Shown piece after piece: positions 18,309 to 26,316 of a stretch of 35,048 bases of DNA. The notes below the pieces were generated by a model. That model saw only the letters and a list, made by a program, of their open reading frames with translations. It was not told the DNA's origin and did no database searches. The first letter of the stretch is position 1, and each line of letters opens with the position of its first letter. This DNA comes from Acidobacteriota bacterium (GTDB lineage: Bacteria; Acidobacteriota; Terriglobia; Acidiferrales; UBA7541), in NCBI GenBank assembly GCA_028877145.1, contig JAGWOX010000010.1, positions 1 to 35,048 on the forward strand. Reading direction: 5' to 3'. Both the position numbers and the translations under genes were made by a program.

Positions 18309-19400
18309 ATGGCCAAGCCGAAGAAAACCAAGACCGGACGCGTGCTCCACGACCCGATACGAGACAAGCTCGTGCCGATCGAGCCTCTCGATCTCGGCAA
18401 GATCCGGTCGGTCGACGATCTGGTGCGCGCCATGGGTCGCACAGCGTTCACCGCGCGGCAGGTGGGCGACGCGGCTGATGTGCTCGAGGCCATGGCACGC
18501 GACAAGGATTGCTTCGTCGTCCTCACGCTTTCGGGCGCAATGACGGTTGCAAAGATGGGTCTCGTGATCGCCGACCTGATCGATTCCGGCATCGTGAAAG
18601 CCGTTGTATCTACGGGCGCGCTGATGGCTCACGGGCTCGTCGAAGCCGCCGGCCGGTCGCACTTCCGCTACGACCCGAAAATGGACGATAAGGAGCTGTT
18701 CCTTGCCGGCTACAACCGCGTCTACGATTCGATCGAGCCTGAAGTGAATCTCGATTACATCGAAGGCATCACCGAGGAAATCCTCAGCGCTTGGGACGCG
18801 GCGGAAATCATCTCCAGCCACCTGCTCCTCGAACGTGTCGGCGAATACCTTCTCAAGCGTGCCCCCGGCCGCGGCATCCTGAAATCGGCGCGCGAGCGCG
18901 GCGTACCCGTCTACATCCCGGCGTTCACCGATTCTGAATTGGGCATCGATCTGGCGCTCCACAATCGCTGGAGGAGACAGAACGGGATTGAGCCGCTGCG
19001 ATTCGACTCCTACGAGGATTTCGAGCATTTCGCAGAACGCATGCTGGCGCAGAAACGCCGCGGTATTCTCACGATCGGCGGCGGCGTCCCGCGCAACTGG
19101 TCCCAGCAATTCGGCGTCTACACCGAACTGATGATCCGTCGCGGCTTCCAGGAGCCCGGCGACCTCAAGCGCTACCACTACGGCGTGCGCATCTGCCCCG
19201 AACCGGTCCATTGGGGCGGCCTCTCCGGCAGCACCTATTCCGAAGCCATCTCCTGGGGCAAGTTCGTTCCCCCCGAAGAAGGGGGCAAATTCGCGGAAGT
19301 GTTCGACGATGCTACCGTAGCCCTCCCGCTGGTCGCCGGGGCCGTCTTCGAGCGCGTCGGCTACACCAGCGCAAAGAAGCCAAAGCGCCGCCGCGGATGA
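18309..19400 (+). CDS. Deoxyhypusine-synthase-like protein (probable homospermidine synthase)
   Basis: 363 residues. The NAD-binding DHS fold is visible through the segment LTLSGAMTVAKMGLVIADLIDSG, GALMAHGLVEAAG, the TIGGGVPRN loop, and EAISWGKF near the C-terminus. K318 in SWGK corresponds to the lysine that forms the enzyme-butylimine intermediate. Bacteria lack eIF5A, so the eukaryotic reaction is not expected. In the cyanobacterium Anabaena a DHS homologue makes homospermidine from putrescine, which I take as the best guess here. The ATG at 18309 has GAGGTGGAAG directly upstream. The Lys-rich N-terminus (KPKKTKTGR) and C-terminus (KKPKRRRG) are disordered-looking. It converges with the arginine decarboxylase gene, which would supply the polyamine precursor. 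Confidence 0.88.
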   Translation: MAKPKKTKTGRVLHDPIRDKLVPIEPLDLGKIRSVDDLVRAMGRTAFTARQVGDAADVLEAMARDKDCFVVLTLSGAMTVAKMGLVIADLIDSGIVKAVVSTGALMAHGLVEAAGRSHFRYDPKMDDKELFLAGYNRVYDSIEPEVNLDYIEGITEEILSAWDAAEIISSHLLLERVGEYLLKRAPGRGILKSARERGVPVYIPAFTDSELGIDLALHNRWRRQNGIEPLRFDSYEDFEHFAERMLAQKRRGILTIGGGVPRNWSQQFGVYTELMIRRGFQEPGDLKRYHYGVRICPEPVHWGGLSGSTYSEAISWGKFVPPEEGGKFAEVFDDATVALPLVAGAVFERVGYTSAKKPKRRRG

Positions 19401-19456
19401 ACGCGGATTTCACCCAGGCGGCGGCCTTCGAGGTTCACCGCACAATTGCTCTTTTG

Positions 19457-19536
19457 GGATCCTTCGCCCCGATGCCTTCACGGATACGGGGCGGCCCGTA
19501 TTGGAAGAATCGGACCGCTTCGCTTCAGGATGACAG
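19457..19536 (+). repeat. Dispersed ~80-bp repeat, copy A
   Basis: About 90% identical to the reverse complement of 28935-29013. It runs from GGATCCTTCGCCCC to CAGGATGACAG. Internal arms TACGGG-GCGG-CCCGTA form a hairpin, and CGCCCCG...CGGGGCG form a larger one. It occupies most of the spacer between the convergent polyamine genes. Confidence 0.8.
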
Positions 19537-19575
19537 CGGGGGTCATGTATCCGCGTTGATCCGTGGCTGAGGGTT

Positions 19576-20136
19576 TTAGAGGTCTTCTTCCGCGAGAAGA
19601 ATGGCGGCGGCGACGACCGTCGTCCATAGCCCGCGCTTGTCGCCCACCGCCGACTGGGTGATGTTCATCGTGCGGACGATCTTGTTCGAGATGCGGTAGA
19701 CGTCCTTCTTCTCGTCCCACGACAGCTCCGGGTCGAACTCGACGTTGAGCGTCGTGGCCAGCATTTCCGCGGCCAGTTCCTCGCAGTATTCGCCGGCCAC
19801 TTCCTCGGTTTCCCCGAACGAGTGGTGCTCGGACAGGTAGCCGTACATCGACCTGTCGCTGGGAATGGCGATGCCGATCCCGGCGGCGATGAGCCGGTGC
19901 GGCTCGCGGGTGGAGTTTTCGCTCAGAACGGTGAAGGTCACCTGGCCGGGCTTCAGATACTTCAATCCTTCACTGCGGGAGATGAGCTTGGCTCCGGGCG
20001 GCATGATCGAGGAGACGCGAACGATGTTGCAGGCCGCAATGCCGGCAGACCGCAGGGCCAGCTCGAAGCTGCTGAGTCGTTCCCGGTGCTTTCCCACGCC
20101 TTTCGTCAAAAACAGTTTCTTCGCAATGAATGCCAT
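19576..20136 (-). CDS. Pyruvoyl-dependent arginine decarboxylase
   Basis: 186 residues from the ATG at 20136 (MAFIAKKLFLTKGVGKH); the frame extends upstream to 20196 but the added residues are unlike the family. It decarboxylates arginine to agmatine. The proenzyme self-cleaves at the Ser-Ser bond in CNIVRVSSIMPPG (S42-S43), making a pyruvoyl group on the alpha chain. Other family segments are GIGIAIPSDRSMYGYLSEHH and the C-terminal DKRGLWTTVVAAAI. No Shine-Dalgarno is visible, and the short leader carries a U8-loop hairpin. A strong promoter lies at 20168-20196. It converges on the DHS-like gene with the repeat between them, suggesting a polyamine locus. An agmatine-to-putrescine enzyme is not in the window. 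Confidence 0.93.
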   Translation of the reverse strand: MAFIAKKLFLTKGVGKHRERLSSFELALRSAGIAACNIVRVSSIMPPGAKLISRSEGLKYLKPGQVTFTVLSENSTREPHRLIAAGIGIAIPSDRSMYGYLSEHHSFGETEEVAGEYCEELAAEMLATTLNVEFDPELSWDEKKDVYRISNKIVRTMNITQSAVGDKRGLWTTVVAAAILLAEEDL

Positions 20137-20144
20137 AGGTTGTG

Positions 20145-20163
20145 CGCGCAAAAAAAAGGCGCG
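20145..20163 (-). promoter_or_regulatory. Leader hairpin of arginine decarboxylase mRNA
   Basis: On the minus strand CGCGC and GCGCG (5-bp arms) flank a 9-nt loop CTTTTTTTT. It fills most of the predicted ~31-nt leader, directly before a start codon without a Shine-Dalgarno. It could affect translation; this is inference. Confidence 0.35.
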
Positions 20164-20167
20164 ACGA

Positions 20168-20196
20168 AAATTAGCAAGAAGCAAAACCGCTGTCAA
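20168..20196 (-). promoter_or_regulatory. Sigma-70-type promoter of arginine decarboxylase
   Basis: Minus strand TTGACA (20196-20191), exactly 17 nt, TAATTT (20173-20168). The hexamers and spacing are identical to those of the crcB promoter at 8867-8895. Confidence 0.8.
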
Positions 20197-20220
20197 TGCA
20201 CTTCCGCTACTATTCCCATC

Positions 20221-22023
20221 TTAATGTGATCCCGCCGCCCGGCGCCCGGTTTTGAACTCCCCGCCGGAGGCGCGGCGGACCCGCCAGCGGCGGCCCGGAG
20301 ACCCCTCCGAAAACGATGCCGGCGTTCGTCCGCTTTCGGCCTCGCGCAAAAGCATCTGCCGGGCCTCGGCTGGCGCCACCTTCCAGTTGCCATCGGCTTT
20401 GGCCGGGACAGGGTGGCCGGAGCGGAGGTAGTTGATAATCATCGTGCGCTCCTCGTGGCTCGACCTGTAGACCACCGGCAAGCCCAACAGCACCCTGTAG
20501 CCGCCGCCGCCCGCGTAACGATAGTTATTTACAGCGACGCGAAGCTTTTGGGAGGGATCCAGTGTCCGCCCCCGAAAGCGCAAATCGACGATCCGGTCGC
20601 CAACCGGCCGCGTCAGGTCCACTCGGTAGCTGACTCCGGCTGCCGAATCGGCGTTGTAGCTCGGCAATCTCAACTCCCCATTCTCCGCCGGCCAGGCAGG
20701 GAAGAAGCGCGCCGCTTGCTCGAGCGCTTCCCTGAGCTGGGCGCCGTTCATTTCCACCGTGTAGAGCCAGTTTTCGTAGGGGTAGAGAGCAAACACCTCT
20801 CGGATGGTCACCGGCCCTGCCTCCCAGCGTGTCGATGGCATGAACATCGTGGCCAGGGATACGTCCGCTTTCCCATCGGCCAGCTGGACGCGATGGATCA
20901 GGTCCACCAGTGCGTTGTCGTCCACGCGCCCGGCGGCCCCGGAAAGCGGCTGGGTGATTTTCGCGATCACGGTACCCAGGTAGCGTTCCACTTCGGCATG
21001 GTAGGGGGCATCAATCCGCTCGATGCTGGGATCGGGGGGCACGGCACCGGTCACGGGAATCAGATGAGAATGCTTATCCGCCACCTGCCAGTGGCCCGAG
21101 GGGTTGCGCTGCATCGTGACGTCTGCCTCAGCCAGCGATTCGCCCCAATTCTTCGCCTGCGCCATCAGGACGCCATGCACGAATAACTCCGGCATCTGAA
21201 GATGAGTATGCCCGTAGAAGAGCACGTCGATCTGAGGCACCTGCTCGGCCAGTTCCCAGGCCACGTTTTCGTCCGGGTAGATGACTTTGTATTCGCGCCC
21301 GGTCTTCGGGTCCCTGTCGAGGCCAGAGTGCACAATCGCGACCACCAGATCTGCCTTGCGCCGCAGTTGGGGAACGATCCGCCGCGCGGTATCGACGATC
21401 GATTCGAACTGGTAACCGCGATAATGGGCTGGAATCTCCCAGTGTGGCACCGCCGGCGTCACGAAGCCGACGATCGCCACCCGAACACCAGCTACGCGCT
21501 TGATTACATAGGGCGGGAAATATCCGGGCCCGCGAGTGTAGCTCTCGCGAAGGTTCGCTCCGAGCCAGGGAAAATTCGCCTGGCGGTGCGCTTTCCACAG
21601 GACGTTCAGGCCAAAATTGAATTCGTGATTGCCCAGCGCGACGGCGTCGTAATCGAGAGCGTTCATCGCCGCGATCACCGGATTCGGCTTGGTCGTGTCC
21701 TGGCGGGCGAAGTAGTATGCCTCCGCCGATCCTTCGATCAGGTCGCCACAATCGAACAGCAGCACGTGGCGGCGCTCAGAGCGAATTTGCCGCACCAGCG
21801 TCGCGATCTTCGCCAAGCCCCTGTTCGCCGGCCGGTCTTCGACGTCGCTGAACGGCTCGAGGTGCCCGTGAATGTCGGTCGTGCTGAGCAGCGTCAGCCG
21901 CACGGTCTGGACCGAAGCCGCCGAGCGCCCACGCGGCCGCGCCAGACTCGACCCTGCGAGCAGCAGGGAAGCGATCGCTGTGGCGCACGCGGCAAGCCGA
22001 ACACGGAAACAAGTGGAACGCAA
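20221..22023 (-). CDS. Exported 5'-nucleotidase / metallophosphoesterase (UshA family)
   Basis: 600 residues. A signal peptide (RLAACATAIASLLLAGSSLA) directs it out of the cytoplasm. The N-terminal calcineurin-like domain has the metal motifs TDIHGHLEPF (D50, H52), DCGDLIEGS, GNHEFNFG, IVHSG and YGHTHLQMPE. The C-terminal 5'-nucleotidase domain (~350-540) carries the substrate-binding pattern ALYPYENWLYTVEMNGAQLREALEQ and NNYRYAGGGGY. It probably dephosphorylates nucleotides, or 2',3'-cyclic nucleotides, in the periplasm. The C-terminal 30 residues are Arg/Gly/Ser-rich and unlike the family. The TTG start at 22023 was chosen because GAGGAGG lies six bases upstream and the signal peptide begins there. 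A TACAAT (-10-like) lies upstream, but with a poor -35. Confidence 0.92.
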   Translation of the reverse strand: MRSTCFRVRLAACATAIASLLLAGSSLARPRGRSAASVQTVRLTLLSTTDIHGHLEPFSDVEDRPANRGLAKIATLVRQIRSERRHVLLFDCGDLIEGSAEAYYFARQDTTKPNPVIAAMNALDYDAVALGNHEFNFGLNVLWKAHRQANFPWLGANLRESYTRGPGYFPPYVIKRVAGVRVAIVGFVTPAVPHWEIPAHYRGYQFESIVDTARRIVPQLRRKADLVVAIVHSGLDRDPKTGREYKVIYPDENVAWELAEQVPQIDVLFYGHTHLQMPELFVHGVLMAQAKNWGESLAEADVTMQRNPSGHWQVADKHSHLIPVTGAVPPDPSIERIDAPYHAEVERYLGTVIAKITQPLSGAAGRVDDNALVDLIHRVQLADGKADVSLATMFMPSTRWEAGPVTIREVFALYPYENWLYTVEMNGAQLREALEQAARFFPAWPAENGELRLPSYNADSAAGVSYRVDLTRPVGDRIVDLRFRGRTLDPSQKLRVAVNNYRYAGGGGYRVLLGLPVVYRSSHEERTMIINYLRSGHPVPAKADGNWKVAPAEARQMLLREAESGRTPASFSEGSPGRRWRVRRASGGEFKTGRRAAGSH

Positions 22024-22366
22024 GAACCCTCCTCAATTCTTGTTTTTCCGCCCCCAGCAAGGCCGGACGCGGAAAAAAGGAGCAAGAAGCATTGTAGCTT
22101 CCCGCAACTCCAACAGCTTGTGAAATGTCTGTGACAGCACGGAGGGCTTCTGTTCGGCGGCGGGCTTCAGTCCTCAAAATGCGCCCTTAAAGCGCGGCGC
22201 CATACTGAGGATCAATGTAGCTGCCGAAACGCTTTGTTCGTGAGCGAACAGTCCAGTCCCGGGGGCGGACACCCGCTCTCGCCCTTCTCTCTCTGCTATC
22301 TCCCCCAAATCGTTGATTTCGTGAGCCGTTACGGTCCGCCCCCTTCTGGCCATGCAATTGCCCACA
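22024..22366. other. Divergent spacer between 5'-nucleotidase and padR
   Basis: No gene is seen in this part of the 440-bp gap. One perfect hairpin, TGTTCG-TGAG-CGAACA, lies at 22235-22250. The padR-proximal part (22367-22407) holds the dyads described separately. Confidence 0.4.
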
Positions 22367-22407
22367 ACTATACCGTCATGCGATATAGTCTATCGAGCGA
22401 CGATAGA
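22367..22407. promoter_or_regulatory. Compound dyad operator in front of padR (probable PadR autoregulatory site)
   Basis: Two adjoining perfect inverted repeats: ACTATA (22367-22372) N11 TATAGT (22384-22389), and TCTATCG (22389-22395) N5 CGATAGA (22401-22407). They share the AT-rich TAT-rich character of known PadR sites and lie 57 bp before the padR start. TTGCCC at 22358 and GATATA at 22382 could be a promoter covered by the first dyad. Confidence 0.6.
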
Positions 22408-22463
22408 ATGTTTCGTCGGCCGCCAGCTCGAAACAAAAACTCGGCGGCAAGAGGATCATCCCG

Positions 22464-22829
22464 TTGAGAAGAAAAGACGCAACCCAATCTTTTCTCCCCC
22501 TGACCCCGGCGATGTTCCACATTCTGCTGGCCCTCGCCGACGGGGAGAAACACGGCTACGCAATCCTGAAGGAAGTGGCGCGGCGCACCGAGGGAAAGGT
22601 GCGTCTAAGCGCCGGCACCCTTTACGGCAACCTGGCTCGCCTCGAGCGCTCGGGAATGATCGCCGAATCGGGCCGCCGGCCGGCCATCGGGCTGGATGAT
22701 GAGCGGCGTCGGTATTATCGACTAACCCCTTTCGGGCGCGAAGTGGCGCTCGCCGAGGCCCGGCGAATGGAAGAGGCGCTCTCGCAGGCGCGAGCTAAGC
22801 TGCTGATCCACAAGCCGCAAACCACGTAG
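22464..22829 (+). CDS. PadR family transcriptional regulator
   Basis: 121 residues. The N-terminal winged helix has the family signature LTPAMFHILLALADGEKHGYAILKEV and RLSAGTLYGNLARLERSGMIAE, followed by the wing RRRYYRLTPFGREVA. A short C-terminal helix would make the dimer. The start is TTG at 22464, because LRRKDATQSFLPLTP matches the usual beginning of ADOP-linked PadR proteins and AAGAGG lies about ten bases upstream. The stop is 14 bp before the ADOP permease start, so the two are cotranscribed. PadR proteins normally repress their own operon, and the double dyad upstream supports that here. The inducer is unknown. Confidence 0.93.
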   Translation: MRRKDATQSFLPLTPAMFHILLALADGEKHGYAILKEVARRTEGKVRLSAGTLYGNLARLERSGMIAESGRRPAIGLDDERRRYYRLTPFGREVALAEARRMEEALSQARAKLLIHKPQTT

Positions 22830-22843
22830 CGAGGTTTGACGCA

Positions 22844-25498
22844 ATGCCGCAGAGCCAACCTTCCCGCTCGCAAAAATTCTTCCGGATTCTCCTGCGCCTC
22901 TTTCCCTTCGATTTCCGCGGGAATTACGGCGGCGAAATGGCAGGCCTCTTCGATGAGCAGCACCGCGAGGTCGAGCAGCAAGGCGGCCGGATAGGCCTTC
23001 TCAGATTGTGGACCGAGGCGATCTGGGGAATTCTCCGCACCGCCCCGCGCGAGCATTGGGACATCCTCCGTCAGGACTGCCTTTGCGCCTTCCGGATCAT
23101 GCAAAACAATCGCGGCTTCACCGCCATTGCGGTGCTGACCCTGGCTCTCGGAATTGGCGCTAACACCGCCATCTTTAGCGCCGTCGATGCGGTCCTGCTG
23201 CGCCCCTTGCCCTATTCGCAGGGCCAGCAATTGGTCTTCATCCGCGAGCAGGCGAGGAAGGTGGGGGTCGACGACATCCAATGGTCGGTTCCCGAGATCA
23301 AGGACTATCGCCGTCAGAATGACGTGCTATCCGCCTTGGTCGAATACCACTCCATGTCCTTCACGCTGTTTGGCCATGGCGATCCCGATCGCGTGAAAAC
23401 CGGTGTCGTCTCCTGGAACTACTTCGACGTGCTCGGCGTCAGGCCTTTGCTCGGCCGCTCGTTCCGGCCGGAGGACGACCGCATTGGCGCCCCTCCAGTG
23501 CTGTTGCTCAGCAATGAATATTGGCGCGCCAAGTTCGGCGCCGATCCGAATGTGGTTGGCCAGACGTTCGAGATGAACGACAAGGTTCACACTGTCATCG
23601 GTGTTCTGCCGGCTATCCCGCAATATCCGCGGGACAACGATGTCTACATGCCCACCTCGGCCTGTCCCTTTCGGTCCTCCAAAGAAATGATCGAAAGCCG
23701 CGATGGGCACATGATGGAGGTCTTCGGGCGCCTGAAACCCGGCGTCACCCTCGGGCAGGCCCAGGCCGATTTTTCCACCATCGCTTCGCGACTCGAATCG
23801 GAGTACCCGAAATCGTACCCGGCCAACTTGGGATACGCGGTCGCTGTCGCGCCCTTGAAGCAAACCCTCTCCCATGGCGCGCAGCCGACGCTGCTTGCTC
23901 TGCTGGCGGCGGCGGTCTTTGTCCTCCTCATCGCCTGCGCCAACGTTGCCAATCTCACACTCTCCCGGATGGCGAAGCGCGAACGCGAATTCGCCGTCCG
24001 CACCGCCCTCGGAGCGGGACGCATCCGGCTGCTGCGGCAACTGCTCACGGAAAGCTTCCTGCTCGCTCTTCTGGGCGCGGCGGCCGGGCTGTTGCTGGCC
24101 TACGTCAGCCTGCCCCTCCTCACCGACTTCGCCGCGCGGCTCTCGCCGCGCGCCCGGGAGATTCGGATCGACTCGGGCGTCCTTTGGTTCACTCTTCTTG
24201 TCGCTTTCGGCTCAAGCATCGTGTTCGGGTCCATTTCGGCGCTCTTCTCGCGGGTGAACCTTAACGCTGGACTCAAGGAAGGAGCCACGGCTTCCGGGAC
24301 AGGACGGAGCCAAAACCGTGTCCGAAGCGTTTTGGTCGTTTCTCAGGTGGCATTTTCTTTCGTGCTCCTGATTGGAGCGGGCCTGATGCTCCGCAGTCTT
24401 GTGAAAATGCTCCAAGTGAATCCGGGCTTCGTCTCGCAACGTGTGCTGGCGATGCGCATTAACTTCAACTGGTCGAAATACAAAACAGCGGACCGGTATC
24501 CCGAACTCGGAAAGAAACTGGTCGATCGCATCGAGACCGAGCCCGGCGTAATCTCGGCGGCCGTGGCTTCCAGCTATCCCCTCCAACCAGAGCTGCTCTC
24601 CGGCGGTCCCAGCTTGAACAGTTTCCAGATCGAGGGCCGGCCGCTCGGTCCCGGCGAGGCGCCCCCGATCGCCGATACGGTGGATGTCTCTCCAGCATTC
24701 TTCCGGACGTTGGGCATCCCTTTGATCCGTGGGCGCGAATTCCAGCCTTCCGATGACGCGAAAGAGTCCAAGATCGCCGTCATCAACCAGGCGATGCAGC
24801 GCCGGTTCTGGCCGGACGAGGATCCGTTGGGCAAACGCGTCTCTTTCGATGACGGGAAAAACTGGTGGAGGATCGTAGGAGTTGTGGGCGACGTGCGCGA
24901 CCTCGGTCTGGACCGCAAACCAGCTCTCCAAGCGTACGTCTGCCTGGCGCAGGGAGGCGGTGTGGGGACTCTCCTCGTGCGCACCGCGATGGATCCCGCG
25001 GGCATGGGAGATTCGCTCACTCGGGCCGTCCACGAGGTCGATCCCACCACGGCGGTTTCCGAGGTCCTCACGCTCGACCGTGCCCGTTCCGAATCGCTTT
25101 CCTCGCCGCGCACCACCGCCAGCCTGCTCGGCCTCTTTGCCGCGCTTGCGCTCGTGATCGCCACTGCGGGCATCGGCGGCATTCTCGCCCTGATGGTCAG
25201 CCAGAGGGTTCACGAAATTGGAATCCGGATGGCCCTGGGCGCGCCACCATCGGAGGTCCTGGTCATGATCCTGCGGCAGGGCCTGCTCTTGGCGTCGCTG
25301 GGCGTGGCGATCGGCTTCGGCGGCGCACTTGTTCTCACCGGACTTGTGAAGTCGCTGGTCTTTGAAGTGACTCCCACCGATCCGGTCACGTTCGTTGCCG
25401 TGCCGCTTGTTTTCATCACCGCGGCGGTGGTTGCCAGTTACGTGCCGGCGCGGCGTGCGGCATCGATCGATCCCGTCGTAGCTTTACGCTGCGAATAA
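22844..25498 (+). CDS. ADOP-type ABC transporter permease (two MacB-PCD/FtsX repeats) with N-terminal extension
   Basis: 884 residues. A ~90-residue N-terminal prefix (QKFFRILLRLFPFDFRGNYG, a conserved soluble prefix in this family) precedes the first membrane helix ([19 protein letters not shown]). A MacB-like periplasmic domain follows (~120-330), then three FtsX helices with [20 protein letters not shown]. The second repeat opens at LVVSQVAFSFVLLIGAGLML, carries another periplasmic domain (~530-750), and ends with three helices and YVPARRAASIDPVVALRCE. Both core permease units are fused in one chain without an ATPase gene beside it, as is typical for acidobacterial orphan permeases. The substrate is not known; MacB relatives move macrolides, peptides or lipoproteins. 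Control by the PadR upstream is inferred from the operon. Confidence 0.93.
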   Translation: MPQSQPSRSQKFFRILLRLFPFDFRGNYGGEMAGLFDEQHREVEQQGGRIGLLRLWTEAIWGILRTAPREHWDILRQDCLCAFRIMQNNRGFTAIAVLTLALGIGANTAIFSAVDAVLLRPLPYSQGQQLVFIREQARKVGVDDIQWSVPEIKDYRRQNDVLSALVEYHSMSFTLFGHGDPDRVKTGVVSWNYFDVLGVRPLLGRSFRPEDDRIGAPPVLLLSNEYWRAKFGADPNVVGQTFEMNDKVHTVIGVLPAIPQYPRDNDVYMPTSACPFRSSKEMIESRDGHMMEVFGRLKPGVTLGQAQADFSTIASRLESEYPKSYPANLGYAVAVAPLKQTLSHGAQPTLLALLAAAVFVLLIACANVANLTLSRMAKREREFAVRTALGAGRIRLLRQLLTESFLLALLGAAAGLLLAYVSLPLLTDFAARLSPRAREIRIDSGVLWFTLLVAFGSSIVFGSISALFSRVNLNAGLKEGATASGTGRSQNRVRSVLVVSQVAFSFVLLIGAGLMLRSLVKMLQVNPGFVSQRVLAMRINFNWSKYKTADRYPELGKKLVDRIETEPGVISAAVASSYPLQPELLSGGPSLNSFQIEGRPLGPGEAPPIADTVDVSPAFFRTLGIPLIRGREFQPSDDAKESKIAVINQAMQRRFWPDEDPLGKRVSFDDGKNWWRIVGVVGDVRDLGLDRKPALQAYVCLAQGGGVGTLLVRTAMDPAGMGDSLTRAVHEVDPTTAVSEVLTLDRARSESLSSPRTTASLLGLFAALALVIATAGIGGILALMVSQRVHEIGIRMALGAPPSEVLVMILRQGLLLASLGVAIGFGGALVLTGLVKSLVFEVTPTDPVTFVAVPLVFITAAVVASYVPARRAASIDPVVALRCE

Positions 25499-25549
25499 TC
25501 CGTCCGTTCAAATCCGTTCGGTCGCATGGTTGATGCTCCTTTCAGCAGC

Positions 25550-25578
25550 TTGCCAAGCGCGACTGTGTTTCCTATACT
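25550..25578 (+). promoter_or_regulatory. Promoter of sdhCAB
   Basis: TTGCCA (25550-25555), exactly 17 nt, TATACT (25573-25578). The predicted leader is about 36 nt. No clear Shine-Dalgarno precedes the ATG at 25621, only an A-rich tract ending in G. Confidence 0.75.
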
Positions 25579-25620
25579 GACGCTTCGGATTGTCGGGACT
25601 GAAGAATCGTTCAAAAAAAG

Positions 25621-26316
25621 ATGCCAGCAAAAGCTGCCGCCACCGCCGAAGTTACGCCCGAAGCCACAACCGTTCCCGCCGCGGTTCCCAGTCGGAGTTA
25701 TATCTGGGACAAGCTGCATTCGCTGAGCGGCATCGTGCCGATCGGAGCGTTCCTCGCCGAGCATTTCTGGTCCAACAGCTACGCGCTGGTCAGCATCGAC
25801 CGTTACAACCAGGCTTCCTACGACCTCCAGACGATTCCCTGGCGCGTGCCCGTCGAAGCGCTGCTCATCTGGCTTCCGATTCTTTATCACGGCTTTTACG
25901 GCGTATACATCTGGTCGAAGGGCGAATCGAACCTGAGCCGTTACGGCTACGGAGCGAACTGGATGTACGCGCTCCAACGTTGGACCGGGCTCATCGCCTT
26001 CGTTTTCATTGGCTGGCACGTCTACGTCGAGCGCTTCATGACACAAGGACGGTCCACCTATTTCGATGTGGCGACGACGATGGCGAATCCGCTCTACCTG
26101 AGCTTTTACGTCATCGGCATCCTCGCCGTCTCGTTCCATTTCGGCAACGGCCTTTGGCAGTTCGCGAATAAATGGGGGCTGGTGGTGGGCCGTGACGCCC
26201 AGCGCAAGGCCGCCTGGATCACCGGCGCGATCGGGGTGCTCTTCGCCGTCGTGGGCCTGCTGATCATTTTCGGCTTCGTTTTCCAGTGGCGGCCGTTCCA
26301 GTTCTACGCACAATGA
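25621..26316 (+). CDS. sdhC: Succinate dehydrogenase cytochrome b subunit (SdhC, B type)
   Basis: 231 residues with five hydrophobic helices after a ~25-residue Ala/Thr-rich N-terminal tail. It anchors the complex and carries electrons to menaquinone through haem b. Candidate haem-ligand histidines are H33 (KLHSLSG), H48 (AEHFW), and those in YHGFYGVYI, GWHVYVERF and SFHFGNGLW, as in the di-haem Bacillus-type SdhC. The single large anchor fits the three-gene sdhCAB layout and the absence of SdhD. The stop overlaps the sdhA start (ATGA at 26313-26316), so translation is probably coupled. Its promoter is at 25550-25578. Confidence 0.94.
   Translation: MPAKAAATAEVTPEATTVPAAVPSRSYIWDKLHSLSGIVPIGAFLAEHFWSNSYALVSIDRYNQASYDLQTIPWRVPVEALLIWLPILYHGFYGVYIWSKGESNLSRYGYGANWMYALQRWTGLIAFVFIGWHVYVERFMTQGRSTYFDVATTMANPLYLSFYVIGILAVSFHFGNGLWQFANKWGLVVGRDAQRKAAWITGAIGVLFAVVGLLIIFGFVFQWRPFQFYAQ

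Noticed and set aside
22235-22250. Hairpin TGTTCG-TGAG-CGAACA considered as a LexA box
   Set aside because: The Gram-positive SOS box has CGAAC before GTTCG; here the order is reversed, and no SOS gene is adjacent.
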